DNA of 10,305 nt. It comes from Actinomycetes bacterium (GTDB lineage Bacteria; Actinomycetota; Actinomycetes; Propionibacteriales; Propionibacteriaceae). The translations under genes and the position numbers were made by a program. Where the stretch lies: NCBI GenBank assembly GCA_023437345.1, contig JAEZGC010000227.1:1-10305 (forward strand). Reading direction: 5' to 3'. The notes under the pieces were generated by a model. The model saw only the letters and a list, made by a program, of their open reading frames with translations. It made no database searches and was not told where the DNA came from. Below are positions 1 through 6,831 of the stretch, piece by piece. Position 1 is the stretch's first letter. The number at the start of each line of letters is the position of its first letter.

Positions 1-2
1 CG

Positions 3-176
3 AATCAGGCGTTCACCGTGTCGCTGAATGTGGCCGAGTTGGGTGACTGGCTCGGGGATCCGGTGACGTTGCGGATCTCGGCGTCGGCGGGGACCGACAA
101 CCTGAGGGTGTGGTCGAAGGAGGCGTCGATCGTGTCCTACGCTCCCGAACTGGTGCTCGTCTTCTCCGAGGCGTGA
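3..176 (+). CDS. 3' end of a probable secreted DNRLRE/CBM96-like protein (partial)
   Basis: Only the last 57 codons are present; the reading frame enters from the left edge and stops at TGA 174-176. The fragment alternates polar and hydrophobic residues as in a beta-sandwich. It contains a TLRISAS strand, then TDNLRVWSKEAS, then a closing strand YAPELVLVF. The order 'strand, (S/T)D-L-SKEA, P-L-V-V' resembles the C-terminal end of DNRLRE/CBM96-type carbohydrate-binding domains on bacterial surface proteins. That match is recalled from the family pattern and not from a search. The gene converges on the glycosyltransferase ending at 200, leaving a 23-base gap with no convincing terminator. It need not belong to the polysaccharide locus. 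Confidence 0.6.
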   Translation, partial: NQAFTVSLNVAELGDWLGDPVTLRISASAGTDNLRVWSKEASIVSYAPELVLVFSEA

Positions 177-199
177 CTTCGGACCCCGAGACCGTGGTG

Positions 200-1405
200 T
201 CAGCCGCGCGCGTCGTCCATCGACCTGGTGAGGCCCGCGATGGCGGTGTCCACCATCAGCACGGACTCGCGATGGGCCAGGCCGCGCTCTCCCAACGACA
301 GCGCCAGATCTTGGTCCTCGGCGAGCCGCTGGGCTCCCGCCAGGAGCGCGACGGGGTCGCTGGGCGGAACCCGAAGCCCGCCGCCTGAGACCTGGATCTC
401 CTCGGCGGTGACGCTCGTCTCGTCGACAGCGGCCAGCACCGGGAGACCGGTACTGAAGTAGGACGTCAGCTTGCTGGGGACCGACATCTCGGTCATGCCC
501 GGCAACTCGTTGACGAGCAGCACGTCCGCGCTCGCCAGCGCCGACTCGAAGACCCCGTCCGGGAGCGGGTCGAGGAACTGGAGGTTCGGGTTCGCGCCCA
601 TGGCCTGCAGCGCGGGCCTGCGGTGCCCGTCGCCCAGCAGCACGAATCGGACCTTCGAATGCTCCTCGGCGGCGAGCCGCGACGCGAGGACGACGTTCTC
701 GAGGTTCTGCTTGGAACCCATTGCGCCGGCGTGCAGCACTATCGTCTCGTCGTCCTTCCACCCGAGTTGGTGGCGGGTCGTGGAGGACCGCCCTGTCGCC
801 GGCTTGACGTGGGTCCAGTTCCGGACGATGTCGATCCGCCCGGACGGCACCGCGAGTTCCCGCTCCAGGAACCGCTTGAACCGGTCATGGATGACGATCA
901 CCCGGTCGGCCTTTCGCGTCGTCCATGATTCGAGCAGGCGCAGGGTCCGCGCCGCGAGGCCGGCTGCGCCGGTCTGCGCCGCGCCGAGGGTGTAGATATC
1001 CTGCACCCACACAATCACCGGGGTGCGGGTCAACCGGGCGCGCAGGACGACGATCGCGCTCGACAGCAGCGCCGGGCTGACCGCGATGACGACGTCAGGA
1101 CGCGACCAGGGGGAGAACGCAGCCCGGAGCCCGAACACGATCTCCATCGCGGCACGCGTGAGGAGGCCGCCTGCACGAGGGACGGGGTGGCGCAGACGCA
1201 GGAGCCGCACCCCGTCGGAGTGCTCGCGACGCGTCAGGCCCGGGTACCGATCAAGGATCCGCCACTGCGGATAGTGGGGGTAGCCGGTGATGGCCAGGAC
1301 CGTGTCGCCCTGGGCTGCGAGACCTACGGCGGCGCCGGTTGAGTACGGGGCGATACCTGTGGGCTCGGGTGCGTAGTTGAGCGTGACAAGGGTGACTCGA
1401 GTCAT
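200..1405 (-). CDS. WcaI-like glycosyltransferase (GT4 type, GT-B fold)
   Basis: This 401-residue protein is expected to transfer a sugar from a nucleotide donor to the lipid-linked repeat unit on the cytoplasmic face. The N-terminus has the glycine-rich start typical of WcaI-type colanic acid glycosyltransferases: LNYAPEPTGIAPYS at residues 9-22, then TGYPHYPQWRI at 40-50. Further family marks are VQDIYTLGA (134-142), the donor-domain HAGAMGSKQNLENV (225-238), and VPSKLTSYFSTGLPVLA (309-325), where GT-B enzymes bind the nucleotide sugar. Length is normal for the family. There is no signal peptide and no membrane span. The ATG overlaps the phosphatase stop by four bases (ATGA), so it is probably translationally coupled as the last gene of the operon that begins at 4243. 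Donor and acceptor sugars cannot be read from the sequence. Confidence 0.93.
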   Translation of the reverse strand: MTRVTLVTLNYAPEPTGIAPYSTGAAVGLAAQGDTVLAITGYPHYPQWRILDRYPGLTRREHSDGVRLLRLRHPVPRAGGLLTRAAMEIVFGLRAAFSPWSRPDVVIAVSPALLSSAIVVLRARLTRTPVIVWVQDIYTLGAAQTGAAGLAARTLRLLESWTTRKADRVIVIHDRFKRFLERELAVPSGRIDIVRNWTHVKPATGRSSTTRHQLGWKDDETIVLHAGAMGSKQNLENVVLASRLAAEEHSKVRFVLLGDGHRRPALQAMGANPNLQFLDPLPDGVFESALASADVLLVNELPGMTEMSVPSKLTSYFSTGLPVLAAVDETSVTAEEIQVSGGGLRVPPSDPVALLAGAQRLAEDQDLALSLGERGLAHRESVLMVDTAIAGLTRSMDDARG

Positions 1406-2160
1406 GACGCCTTGGCTGTCGGCGAGATCGCAGGCTCAAGGATCTCGGCTTCGAGGTCGGCGGTGTCGAGGTCCTCGGTGTCGAGGGTCTCGGCGTCAAG
1501 GCCCCCGGGGTCGGGCAGCTCAGGATCGGGGGCGATCTCGAAGTGGTGGTTGGCACGTTGCTCGTCGAGCCGGCTTTCGGCCCGGGACAAGGCCTGGGCG
1601 AGAGCCTGGGCCGCAGGGACTATGGCGTTGAGCGCGGCCCGGAACGCCCGGTGACCGCCGCCGACGGGGTCGCTGATGTCGTCTCTGGCGAGGGACCGGG
1701 TCGACTGCCCACGAACCGGACTGGCGAGGGCGGCCAGAGCTGCGGCGGCGTTCGCCGAGCCGGCCGGAGGTTCGGCGTCAGGCAGTTCGGCGAGCAGGCG
1801 CTGCAACTGGAGCAGGGTGAACATCCGTCGGCGGGCCCCGGGCACCAGCCTGGCGGCCGCCGCACCGTGGCGTCGGGAGGCCGTGATGATCAGGTCGGCG
1901 CGCTCCAGCAGATCGGTCTGCAGCCGGTGCGCCATGAACCCTTCGCTGGAGATGCCGCGCCGGGCAAGCTCTTGCTGCATGTAGGCGTGGACCGGGGAGC
2001 CCTCGATAGCCCGAGTCCCCGCAGAGGAGATGGCTACGGAAGTCTCGGGTCCCAACGCCTCGCGAAGGACCAGCTCCATCGCCGCGGACCGTGCGACGTT
2101 CGCCGTGCAGATGAAGAGCACCCGGGCCTTGCCGTGCGCCATATCGTGTTCACTCATCAC
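1402..2160 (-). CDS. Low-molecular-weight protein tyrosine phosphatase with acidic repeat tail (Wzb-like)
   Basis: This 252-residue protein probably dephosphorylates the BY-kinase encoded just upstream, the Wzb/Wzc arrangement. The P-loop CTANVARS is at residues 18-25, with Cys18 as nucleophile and Arg24 binding phosphate (CX5R-S). It differs from the usual C-x-G-N-x-C-R-S by Ala at the Gly and second Cys positions. The general acid is most likely Asp164 in SDPVGGG (163-169). Between them lies SAGTR (46-50) and a helix-rich stretch. The chain is about 70-100 residues longer than a minimal LMW-PTP, because of an Ala-rich insert (about 130-150) and a tail after 195 that includes acidic five-residue repeats (221-243). 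The GTG at 2160 gives the longest frame; ATG at 2157 or 2142 are alternatives. It overlaps the kinase stop by 11 bases, and no strong ribosome site precedes it, suggesting coupled translation. Confidence 0.9.
   Translation of the reverse strand: MMSEHDMAHGKARVLFICTANVARSAAMELVLREALGPETSVAISSAGTRAIEGSPVHAYMQQELARRGISSEGFMAHRLQTDLLERADLIITASRRHGAAAARLVPGARRRMFTLLQLQRLLAELPDAEPPAGSANAAAALAALASPVRGQSTRSLARDDISDPVGGGHRAFRAALNAIVPAAQALAQALSRAESRLDEQRANHHFEIAPDPELPDPGGLDAETLDTEDLDTADLEAEILEPAISPTAKAS
1444..1503 (-). repeat. Four tandem 15-bp units coding an acidic five-residue repeat
   Basis: Four consecutive 15-base units with the (+) strand pattern ctcgg-y-gtcgaggtc occupy 1444-1458, 1459-1473, 1474-1488 and 1489-1503. 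Read on the (-) strand within the phosphatase they give successive pentads of the type L-(D/E)-(A/T)-(D/E)-x: LDAET, LDTED, LDTAD, LEAEI. The units are imperfect copies, so this is an aged or codon-diverged tandem duplication. The pattern superficially recalls the pentapeptide-repeat consensus A(D/N)LxX, but four units are too few to form that beta-helix. Confidence 0.8.
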
Positions 2161-4243
2161 TGATCAATCTGGTCATGACCTTGGCTAGTTCACGATAGCC
2201 GTCGGCGTTCGGGTGGACCCCGTCATCGGTGAAGAGTTCAGTTCTTCCCCGCAATGGGTTGCCTATGTCGAGATACTCAATTCCTGCCGTTTTCGCATTG
2301 CGTTCCAGCGTCTCGCCCATGGAGGTCAGGAACGCTGGGGTTGCCGATGCTCGCCACGGTGGCGACGTGACAATGATACGGGCATCCGGCAGGGCCTCGC
2401 GCAGCGTCGAGAAGAGCTCGAGCGAGGCGCCCGCGACGTCCGCCGTGCCATCATTCTGGCCACCCGAGATGATGACGATATCGGGTGCCGCCTGGATCGC
2501 TTCAGTGGCCATTTCGGGGAAGCTGGGGCAGGTCTTCAGGCCACACCCCTCCGGTCCGGCGGTGGTCACGAAACCAGTGCCGCCGCGACCGAGGTTCACC
2601 TCCGACCAGCCCTTCGCCTCGGCGGTCAGCGATGTCCACCGGACGCCTCCGCCGCCCACCCCCTGGACAAGTGAGTCCCCGATGAAGGCAGCCACCGGGA
2701 GGTCGGGACCGCCCGGGGTCTGGGTGACCGGTGGCGGGGAGATGCCCGGGGTGGAGGCCTGCGCGCGTCCCGCGAGTAGCCAGCCCGCGCCGCCTACGAC
2801 GGCTGCCAGCAAGGCTACCGATCCGGCCTTGAGGGCCGCCTTGAGCCGTTGGTTGCCCAGCGAGTCGCGCCAGGTGCGCGAGACCTGGCGCGCGAGGGTC
2901 TCCGAGTTCGCGTAGGCGTAGGGCCGGTGCGAGGCGCTCTCCCGCGAGAGGTTGAGAATCGCCCCAAGGATGGGGACGTCGGCGACAGCCAGGGCGTCCT
3001 TTGCCGCCCTGAGTTCGGCGGCGCGCACTCTGCCCGCCCCTGTGACCAGCACCACGCCCCCGAACTGCCTGCCGAGGATGCTCGCGTCCGTCACGGCGGT
3101 GAGCGGTGGAGTGTCCAGCACGACGACGTCGAATCGGCTGTTCAGGAGGTCGAGCGTGGCTACCCCCCGCGCGCTGCCCAGCAACTCGCTGGGGTTCGGG
3201 GGAATGGTTCCCGACAGCAGGACCTGCAGTCCGTGATGGCCCCACGGTTGCAGGGCATCGTCCACTGTGACGTCCCCGACGATCACGTCGCTCAGCCCGG
3301 GCCCGCCCACCAGGTCGAGCATCTTCTCAAGGCTCGGGCGTCGCAGGTCGCACTCGACGAGGCAGGTGGCGACGTTCTCGGCAGCGAAGGCTGCGGCCAG
3401 GTTCGCCGCGACCGTGCTCTTGCCCTCCCCACTGATCGAGGAGGTGATGACGAAGGCGCGGTGGGGACCGCCGGGAAGGAACTTCAGGGCGGTGCGCAGG
3501 TGACGGATCTCCTCGGCCCGCGGTGACAGCGGCGCTGCGGTGACCGCTACCGACTGAGCCGTGTGGCGGGGGCTGCGCCCCACCATCCCCAGCACAGCGC
3601 TGCCCGTCACCGCCTCGAGCTGGTCGGTCGAACCCACTCGGGCGACGATCAGTTCGGACAGGATCTGGTAGGCGACCCCCGCCACCAGCCCGGCGAGCAT
3701 CCCCAGCACAGCCAGCAAGAGGATGTCCGGGGAAGAAGGGCTGTCGGGCACCGTCGCCGCTTCCACGAGTTGCGCGCGGACGGGCGCGACATCGAGATCG
3801 TCCACCTTCGGGGCGAGGTCGGACACCGCCGCGGCCAGGTGGGTTGCGGCGGAGTTCGCGATCCTCGCCGACAGCGCAGGGTCGGGATGGGTCACCTGGA
3901 GGGACACCAGGGAGGTCCCCAGCGGCACGGTGACGTTGATCCGCTGGCGCAACTGGGCGACCGAGGCATTGAGTTCCAGCTCGTCGATGACGGGGGCGAG
4001 CACGATCTCCCTTGTCGCAACGGCGGCGAAGTTGCGGGCCTGCTGCTGGGAGAAGCTGCTGCCCTGCGCGAGTTCGCCGGTCGTCTGGCCACTGGTCACC
4101 GTGATGAAGACGTCCGCCTTGGCGGTGTACTCGGGGGTGCGTGTCGCAGCCCAGGTCACGCCCAGCGCGGCGCCGAGGACCGTGGCCATGGCGATGAACC
4201 ACCAGTGCCGGCGCAGCACTCGCAGGACGTCCCCGGTTCCCAT
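2150..4243 (-). CDS. Wzz co-polymerase / BY-kinase / SGNH hydrolase three-part fusion
   Basis: This 697-residue inner-membrane protein joins three modules in one uninterrupted frame. First is a Wzz chain-length domain: membrane segment at about 14-33, outer loop 34-172, second segment about 173-195. Next is a cytoplasmic bacterial tyrosine kinase (about 200-460). It has the EX2RX2R self-association motif (E244, R247, R250), Walker A SISGEGKST (269-277, Lys275; Ser replaces the usual Pro), Walker A' VECDLRRP (296-303), the family segment IPPNPSELL (347-355) and Walker B VVVLDTPP (373-380). The only tyrosines in the cytoplasmic part are Tyr442 and Tyr444. Then come a third membrane segment (474-494), a Pro-rich linker (about 495-516), and an SGNH domain with GDSL (522-525), GRGGTG (552-557), GGQND (594-598) and DGVHP (674-678). 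These give Ser524, Asp674 and His677. The kinase and Wzz parts presumably control polymer length; the SGNH part would act outside as an esterase or acyltransferase. Start is ATG after a GGGGGAA stretch. Confidence 0.93.
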   Translation of the reverse strand: MGTGDVLRVLRRHWWFIAMATVLGAALGVTWAATRTPEYTAKADVFITVTSGQTTGELAQGSSFSQQQARNFAAVATREIVLAPVIDELELNASVAQLRQRINVTVPLGTSLVSLQVTHPDPALSARIANSAATHLAAAVSDLAPKVDDLDVAPVRAQLVEAATVPDSPSSPDILLLAVLGMLAGLVAGVAYQILSELIVARVGSTDQLEAVTGSAVLGMVGRSPRHTAQSVAVTAAPLSPRAEEIRHLRTALKFLPGGPHRAFVITSSISGEGKSTVAANLAAAFAAENVATCLVECDLRRPSLEKMLDLVGGPGLSDVIVGDVTVDDALQPWGHHGLQVLLSGTIPPNPSELLGSARGVATLDLLNSRFDVVVLDTPPLTAVTDASILGRQFGGVVLVTGAGRVRAAELRAAKDALAVADVPILGAILNLSRESASHRPYAYANSETLARQVSRTWRDSLGNQRLKAALKAGSVALLAAVVGGAGWLLAGRAQASTPGISPPPVTQTPGGPDLPVAAFIGDSLVQGVGGGGVRWTSLTAEAKGWSEVNLGRGGTGFVTTAGPEGCGLKTCPSFPEMATEAIQAAPDIVIISGGQNDGTADVAGASLELFSTLREALPDARIIVTSPPWRASATPAFLTSMGETLERNAKTAGIEYLDIGNPLRGRTELFTDDGVHPNADGYRELAKVMTRLISDE

Positions 4244-4286
4244 ACTGTTCCCCCAACCTGATCCGACTGGTCAAGGGTACCCTCAC

Positions 4287-4320
4287 GTACTATCGGCGCG
4301 GCGGTACTATCGGCGAGGGG
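4287..4320. repeat. 17-bp tandem duplication in the kinase/polymerase intergenic region
   Basis: Two adjacent 17-base units, 4287-4303 and 4304-4320, match at 15 of 17 positions. The first 12 bases, GTACTATCGGCG, are identical. Each copy carries TACTAT, which looks like an actinobacterial -10 hexamer (TAnnnT) on the (+) strand. On the (-) strand the same bases read GATAGT. The duplication therefore lies exactly where divergent promoters or a regulator site are expected. Confidence 0.85.
4288..4310 (+). promoter_or_regulatory. Candidate promoter region with duplicated TACTAT -10 element for the polymerase gene
   Basis: TACTAT occurs at 4288-4293 and again at 4305-4310. From the first copy transcription would begin near 4300, giving a short leader that still includes the ribosome site at 4315. 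The second copy would start within that site, so the first is the better candidate. No good -35 hexamer stands 16-19 bases upstream of either. A 10-base palindrome, AGGGTACCCT, lies just upstream at 4274-4283. Whether these elements serve the polymerase, the kinase operon or both cannot be decided by eye. Confidence 0.4.
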
Positions 4321-4321
4321 G
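4315..4321 (+). promoter_or_regulatory. Ribosome binding site that favours a TTG start for the polymerase
   Basis: GAGGGGG lies 7 bases before TTG at 4329 but 16 bases before the in-frame ATG at 4338. Only GGAG directly abutting the ATG could serve the latter, and that is too close. The spacing therefore supports TTG 4329 as the start. Confidence 0.55.
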
Positions 4322-4328
4322 TTGGCGA

Positions 4329-5834
4329 TTGTCGGAGATGCCGAGGTCTGACGACCGAGCCACGCTTCCAACCGGGATTCTGGTGGTCTTTCTGATCCTT
4401 TCCGTGGCCGTATTGTCGGTGGCGCTTCCGCTCAGCCTGGTATCGACCATTCCCGATGTCGGACGCAGCGACGCCTGGGTGATCACCTTGACGATCATGG
4501 TCTGGAGCGGGGTCCGGTTGTCAGTGCTGTGGGTGCGCGGCGTGCTCAACCTGTTCGATTTCTTCTTCTGGCTCTTCACCTACATCTTCATGGGAATCGC
4601 ACCGACGGTACAGATCAGGGCTGACGAAGTCTCCACGACCACGCCGGGGATGGATCCGGCGCTCGACACCCCGACCGCCTGGGTGGTGCTGGCTGGTGTC
4701 GCGGCGTACGAGGTTGGACGGGTCATCTGGTGGCTCACCCGCCACCGTTCCAAGCCGCCGGCGCCATCCAGGGCAGGGCTCAGCCCGACCAGGGTCGCGA
4801 TCCTGTTCGCCATTGGGCTGGTGTTCACGACGTTCTACATTTCGCGAGTGGGCGTGGGCGGCGCGATCGGGAGCCGGCAGGCAGCCCAGGCCGCGCGGGC
4901 GGCCGCCTGGCCCGACCCGTCGATGCGGGCAGTCTTCTACGCGCTGGCCGTGTATCCGATGCTGGTCTGCACCGGCGCAATGGCCCAGCTGCGTCGCGCG
5001 GCCACCAATAGTGCGGTGAGAAGCGTGTTGACCCTCACCATCGCCGGCGGGCTGATCGTGCTGCTCGCGGTGGCGAACCCGGTCGCCAGCGCGCGGTACA
5101 CGTTCGGGACGGTCGCCTTCGCCCTCGTCGCCTATCTGGGGGCCATCCGGTGGCGGGGGCGGGTGCGCCTCACTCTGCTCGGCGTGATCGCGGCGTTCCT
5201 CTTCGTGTTCCCGGTCGCCGATGCCTTCCGCACGGACGAGATCCGTGTGAGCCGCGGTGGCTTCTTCGCCGAGTACCTTCGGAACCCCGACTACGACTCG
5301 TTCTGGCAGGTCGCCAACGCGCTCTCGTTCTGGATGGACGGGCTGGTGCAGCCCCTGCGCCAGTTCCTGGGCAGCGTGCTGTTCTGGGTCCCCCGCGGGT
5401 TGTGGCCGGGCAAGCCGACCGACACCGGGATTCTCCTCGCTGAGTACCGGGGCTACAGCTTCGATAATCTCTCCGCCCCGATCTGGGCCGAGTTGGTGGT
5501 CAATGGTGGGCTGGTGGCGCTGGTTGTCGGCTTCCTCATCCTCGGGCCGGCGCTGGCGGCCGCGGACCGGCGGATGCGTTTGAGCCACCTCAGCGGAGGC
5601 TGGTGGATCGTCACCGGCGCCATCCTCCCGGTCTACATGACCATCCTGTTGCGAGGGTCGCTGCTCCAGGCCACCGGGGCGGCGACGGTGATCGTGGCAT
5701 GCCTGGTGTGGGTCAGGCGAGGGCGCCCGCGTAGTGGCCTTCCAGGGTCTGGGCAATCGCTTCCATACTCATCTGCCGGCGAACGAACTCCCGTCCGCGG
5801 CGCCCCATCGCCGCAGCCTCCTCAGGGTCGCTGA
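4329..5834 (+). CDS. Wzy-type polysaccharide repeat-unit polymerase
   Basis: This 501-residue, very hydrophobic protein has about 12 predicted membrane segments (roughly 15-37, 48-67, 74-92, 117-136, 153-172, 203-222, 233-250, 255-273, 279-299, 390-412, 424-440, 443-461). A large outer loop spans about 300-388. It contains NPDYDSFWQ (319-327), WVPRGLWPGKPTDTG (353-367) and SAPIWAELVVNGG (382-394), which resemble oligosaccharide-repeat-unit polymerases. It would join flipped lipid-linked units at the outer face of the membrane. TTG 4329 is chosen for its ribosome site; ATG 4338 is three codons in. The open frame continues far upstream across the kinase gene, but that extension is antisense shadow. 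The last 39 or so residues (after Trp461) are Pro/Ser/Arg-rich and lie opposite the end of the next glycosyltransferase, so the tail may be dispensable. The gene stands alone on its strand. Confidence 0.85.
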   Translation: MSEMPRSDDRATLPTGILVVFLILSVAVLSVALPLSLVSTIPDVGRSDAWVITLTIMVWSGVRLSVLWVRGVLNLFDFFFWLFTYIFMGIAPTVQIRADEVSTTTPGMDPALDTPTAWVVLAGVAAYEVGRVIWWLTRHRSKPPAPSRAGLSPTRVAILFAIGLVFTTFYISRVGVGGAIGSRQAAQAARAAAWPDPSMRAVFYALAVYPMLVCTGAMAQLRRAATNSAVRSVLTLTIAGGLIVLLAVANPVASARYTFGTVAFALVAYLGAIRWRGRVRLTLLGVIAAFLFVFPVADAFRTDEIRVSRGGFFAEYLRNPDYDSFWQVANALSFWMDGLVQPLRQFLGSVLFWVPRGLWPGKPTDTGILLAEYRGYSFDNLSAPIWAELVVNGGLVALVVGFLILGPALAAADRRMRLSHLSGGWWIVTGAILPVYMTILLRGSLLQATGAATVIVACLVWVRRGRPRSGLPGSGQSLPYSSAGERTPVRGAPSPQPPQGR

Positions 5835-6831
5835 GAAGCCCCCCGATGGCAGCGATAAGCGACGCGGTGGTGGCGTCGGTGACATGCCCGGCGCGGGCAT
5901 CGGTGACCACGCCGGACAAGCCACAGGTGTCAGTGATGACTACAGGGCGGGCGACCGACATGGCCTCGAGGACCGACATCGGGTAGGGCTCGTCGACCGA
6001 GGGCAGGACGTAGACGGTCGCCTTGCGGAGGCGGGCGAGGGTTTCTTCCGGGCTGAGCGGGCCCTCCCACTGGATCTGAAGCCCCTGACGCTGGGCGACT
6101 TCGATGGCCCGGGCCACTTTCGGCCCCTCTCCCTCATCGGGGCCAACGAGGCTGAACCGGACGCCGGGGTGCTTCGCGTGGAGCGCGACGGCTGCCTCGA
6201 CGAAGCTCAGGGGCCGCTTGCGCGGCGCCAGCCGCGCCAGGTAGAGGACCTCGACCTCATCCGCCGCCGTCGGTCCGGCGTCCGCGGCCGGAACACCGTT
6301 GTGCAGCGGGAGGAGTCGCGCCGCACCCCGGGACACCTGGGTGAGCTGGTCCCGCTCGAGCTCGGTAAGGTGGAACACGCCCTTGGCGGCGCGGAGGACG
6401 GGCCTGGTCAGGACGGCGTCCACCGGGCGGGCGAGCGGATGGTTCGAGGGGTCGATCATGCCGTGCGACTGCAGGAAGTAGGGGACCCGGCCCAGCTGGG
6501 CGAGGCGGGCCGCCGGAAGGGTCACCAGATCCCTGGCGGCGTGCACATGCAACACGTCCACCGATCGGGCCTCGCGCCTTATCCAGCGCCACAGGCCGGG
6601 TGAGGAGAGGCCGGCAAAGCCCGCCCCCGGCAAGGCCTGCCGGGCGGGAAAGAGCTTGACCGGGACATCGGAGATCGAGGTCGGGAGTTCATCGAAACCC
6701 CGGGTGGCGGCAGCGACCACCACATCGTGGCCCCGGGCCCGCAGTGCCGCCGCCTGGTTGAGCGCGACCCGGGTCGGCCCGCCGTACTCGCCGAGCGGGC
6801 TGATCAGCGTCACCACCGAGATGATCCTCAC
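5713..6831 (-). CDS. GT4-family glycosyltransferase
   Basis: This 372-residue cytoplasmic GT-B enzyme would add one sugar to the repeat unit. The N-terminal domain begins MRIISVVTLISPLGEYGGPT, with the acceptor-side Gly-rich loop at about 11-20, then VDVLHVHAARD (91-101) and QSHGMIDP (121-128). The donor domain has HNGV (177-180), YLARLAPRKRP (197-207; Arg200 and Lys205 fit the phosphate-binding pair), LVGPDEGEG (228-236), and the EX7E motif from Glu281 to Glu289 in DEPYPMSVLEAMS. Length is normal for GT4. The GTG start at 6831 overlaps the acetyltransferase stop (GTGA), so the two genes are probably translationally coupled. The frame is open further upstream, but that part is shadow of the acetyltransferase. 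Its 3' end overlaps the polymerase gene by 122 bases on the other strand. Sugar specificity is unknown. Confidence 0.93.
   Translation of the reverse strand: MRIISVVTLISPLGEYGGPTRVALNQAAALRARGHDVVVAAATRGFDELPTSISDVPVKLFPARQALPGAGFAGLSSPGLWRWIRREARSVDVLHVHAARDLVTLPAARLAQLGRVPYFLQSHGMIDPSNHPLARPVDAVLTRPVLRAAKGVFHLTELERDQLTQVSRGAARLLPLHNGVPAADAGPTAADEVEVLYLARLAPRKRPLSFVEAAVALHAKHPGVRFSLVGPDEGEGPKVARAIEVAQRQGLQIQWEGPLSPEETLARLRKATVYVLPSVDEPYPMSVLEAMSVARPVVITDTCGLSGVVTDARAGHVTDATTASLIAAIGGLLSDPEEAAAMGRRGREFVRRQMSMEAIAQTLEGHYAGALA

Noticed and set aside
150..199. Possible terminator hairpin between the converging genes at 176 and 200
   Set aside because: TCTC and GAGA ends can pair but the inner bases mismatch and no T-run follows on either strand.
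1444..1503. Pentapeptide-repeat (quadrilateral beta-helix) domain in the phosphatase tail
   Set aside because: Only four degenerate units are present, too few for the fold, and the fixed positions are acidic, not the A(D/N)LxX pattern.
1543..2163. (+) open frame of about 206 codons opposite the phosphatase
   Set aside because: No recognisable domain, and the opposite strand encodes a phosphatase with P-loop and catalytic Asp.
4274..4283. 10-base perfect palindrome AGGGTACCCT as an operator
   Set aside because: Short palindromes of this kind arise by chance; it has no second copy and does not extend further, so it is only mentioned in the promoter entry.
3723..4328. Upstream extension of the polymerase frame
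   Set aside because: This part lies antisense to the Wzz loop of the kinase fusion and shows no membrane or domain pattern. A ribosome site sits just before TTG 4329.
4521..5756. Long (-) open frame of about 411 codons opposite the polymerase
   Set aside because: Its translation is rich in Arg, Pro, Gly, Glu and His with no domain, typical of the antisense of a high-GC gene, while the (+) frame gives a coherent polytopic membrane protein.
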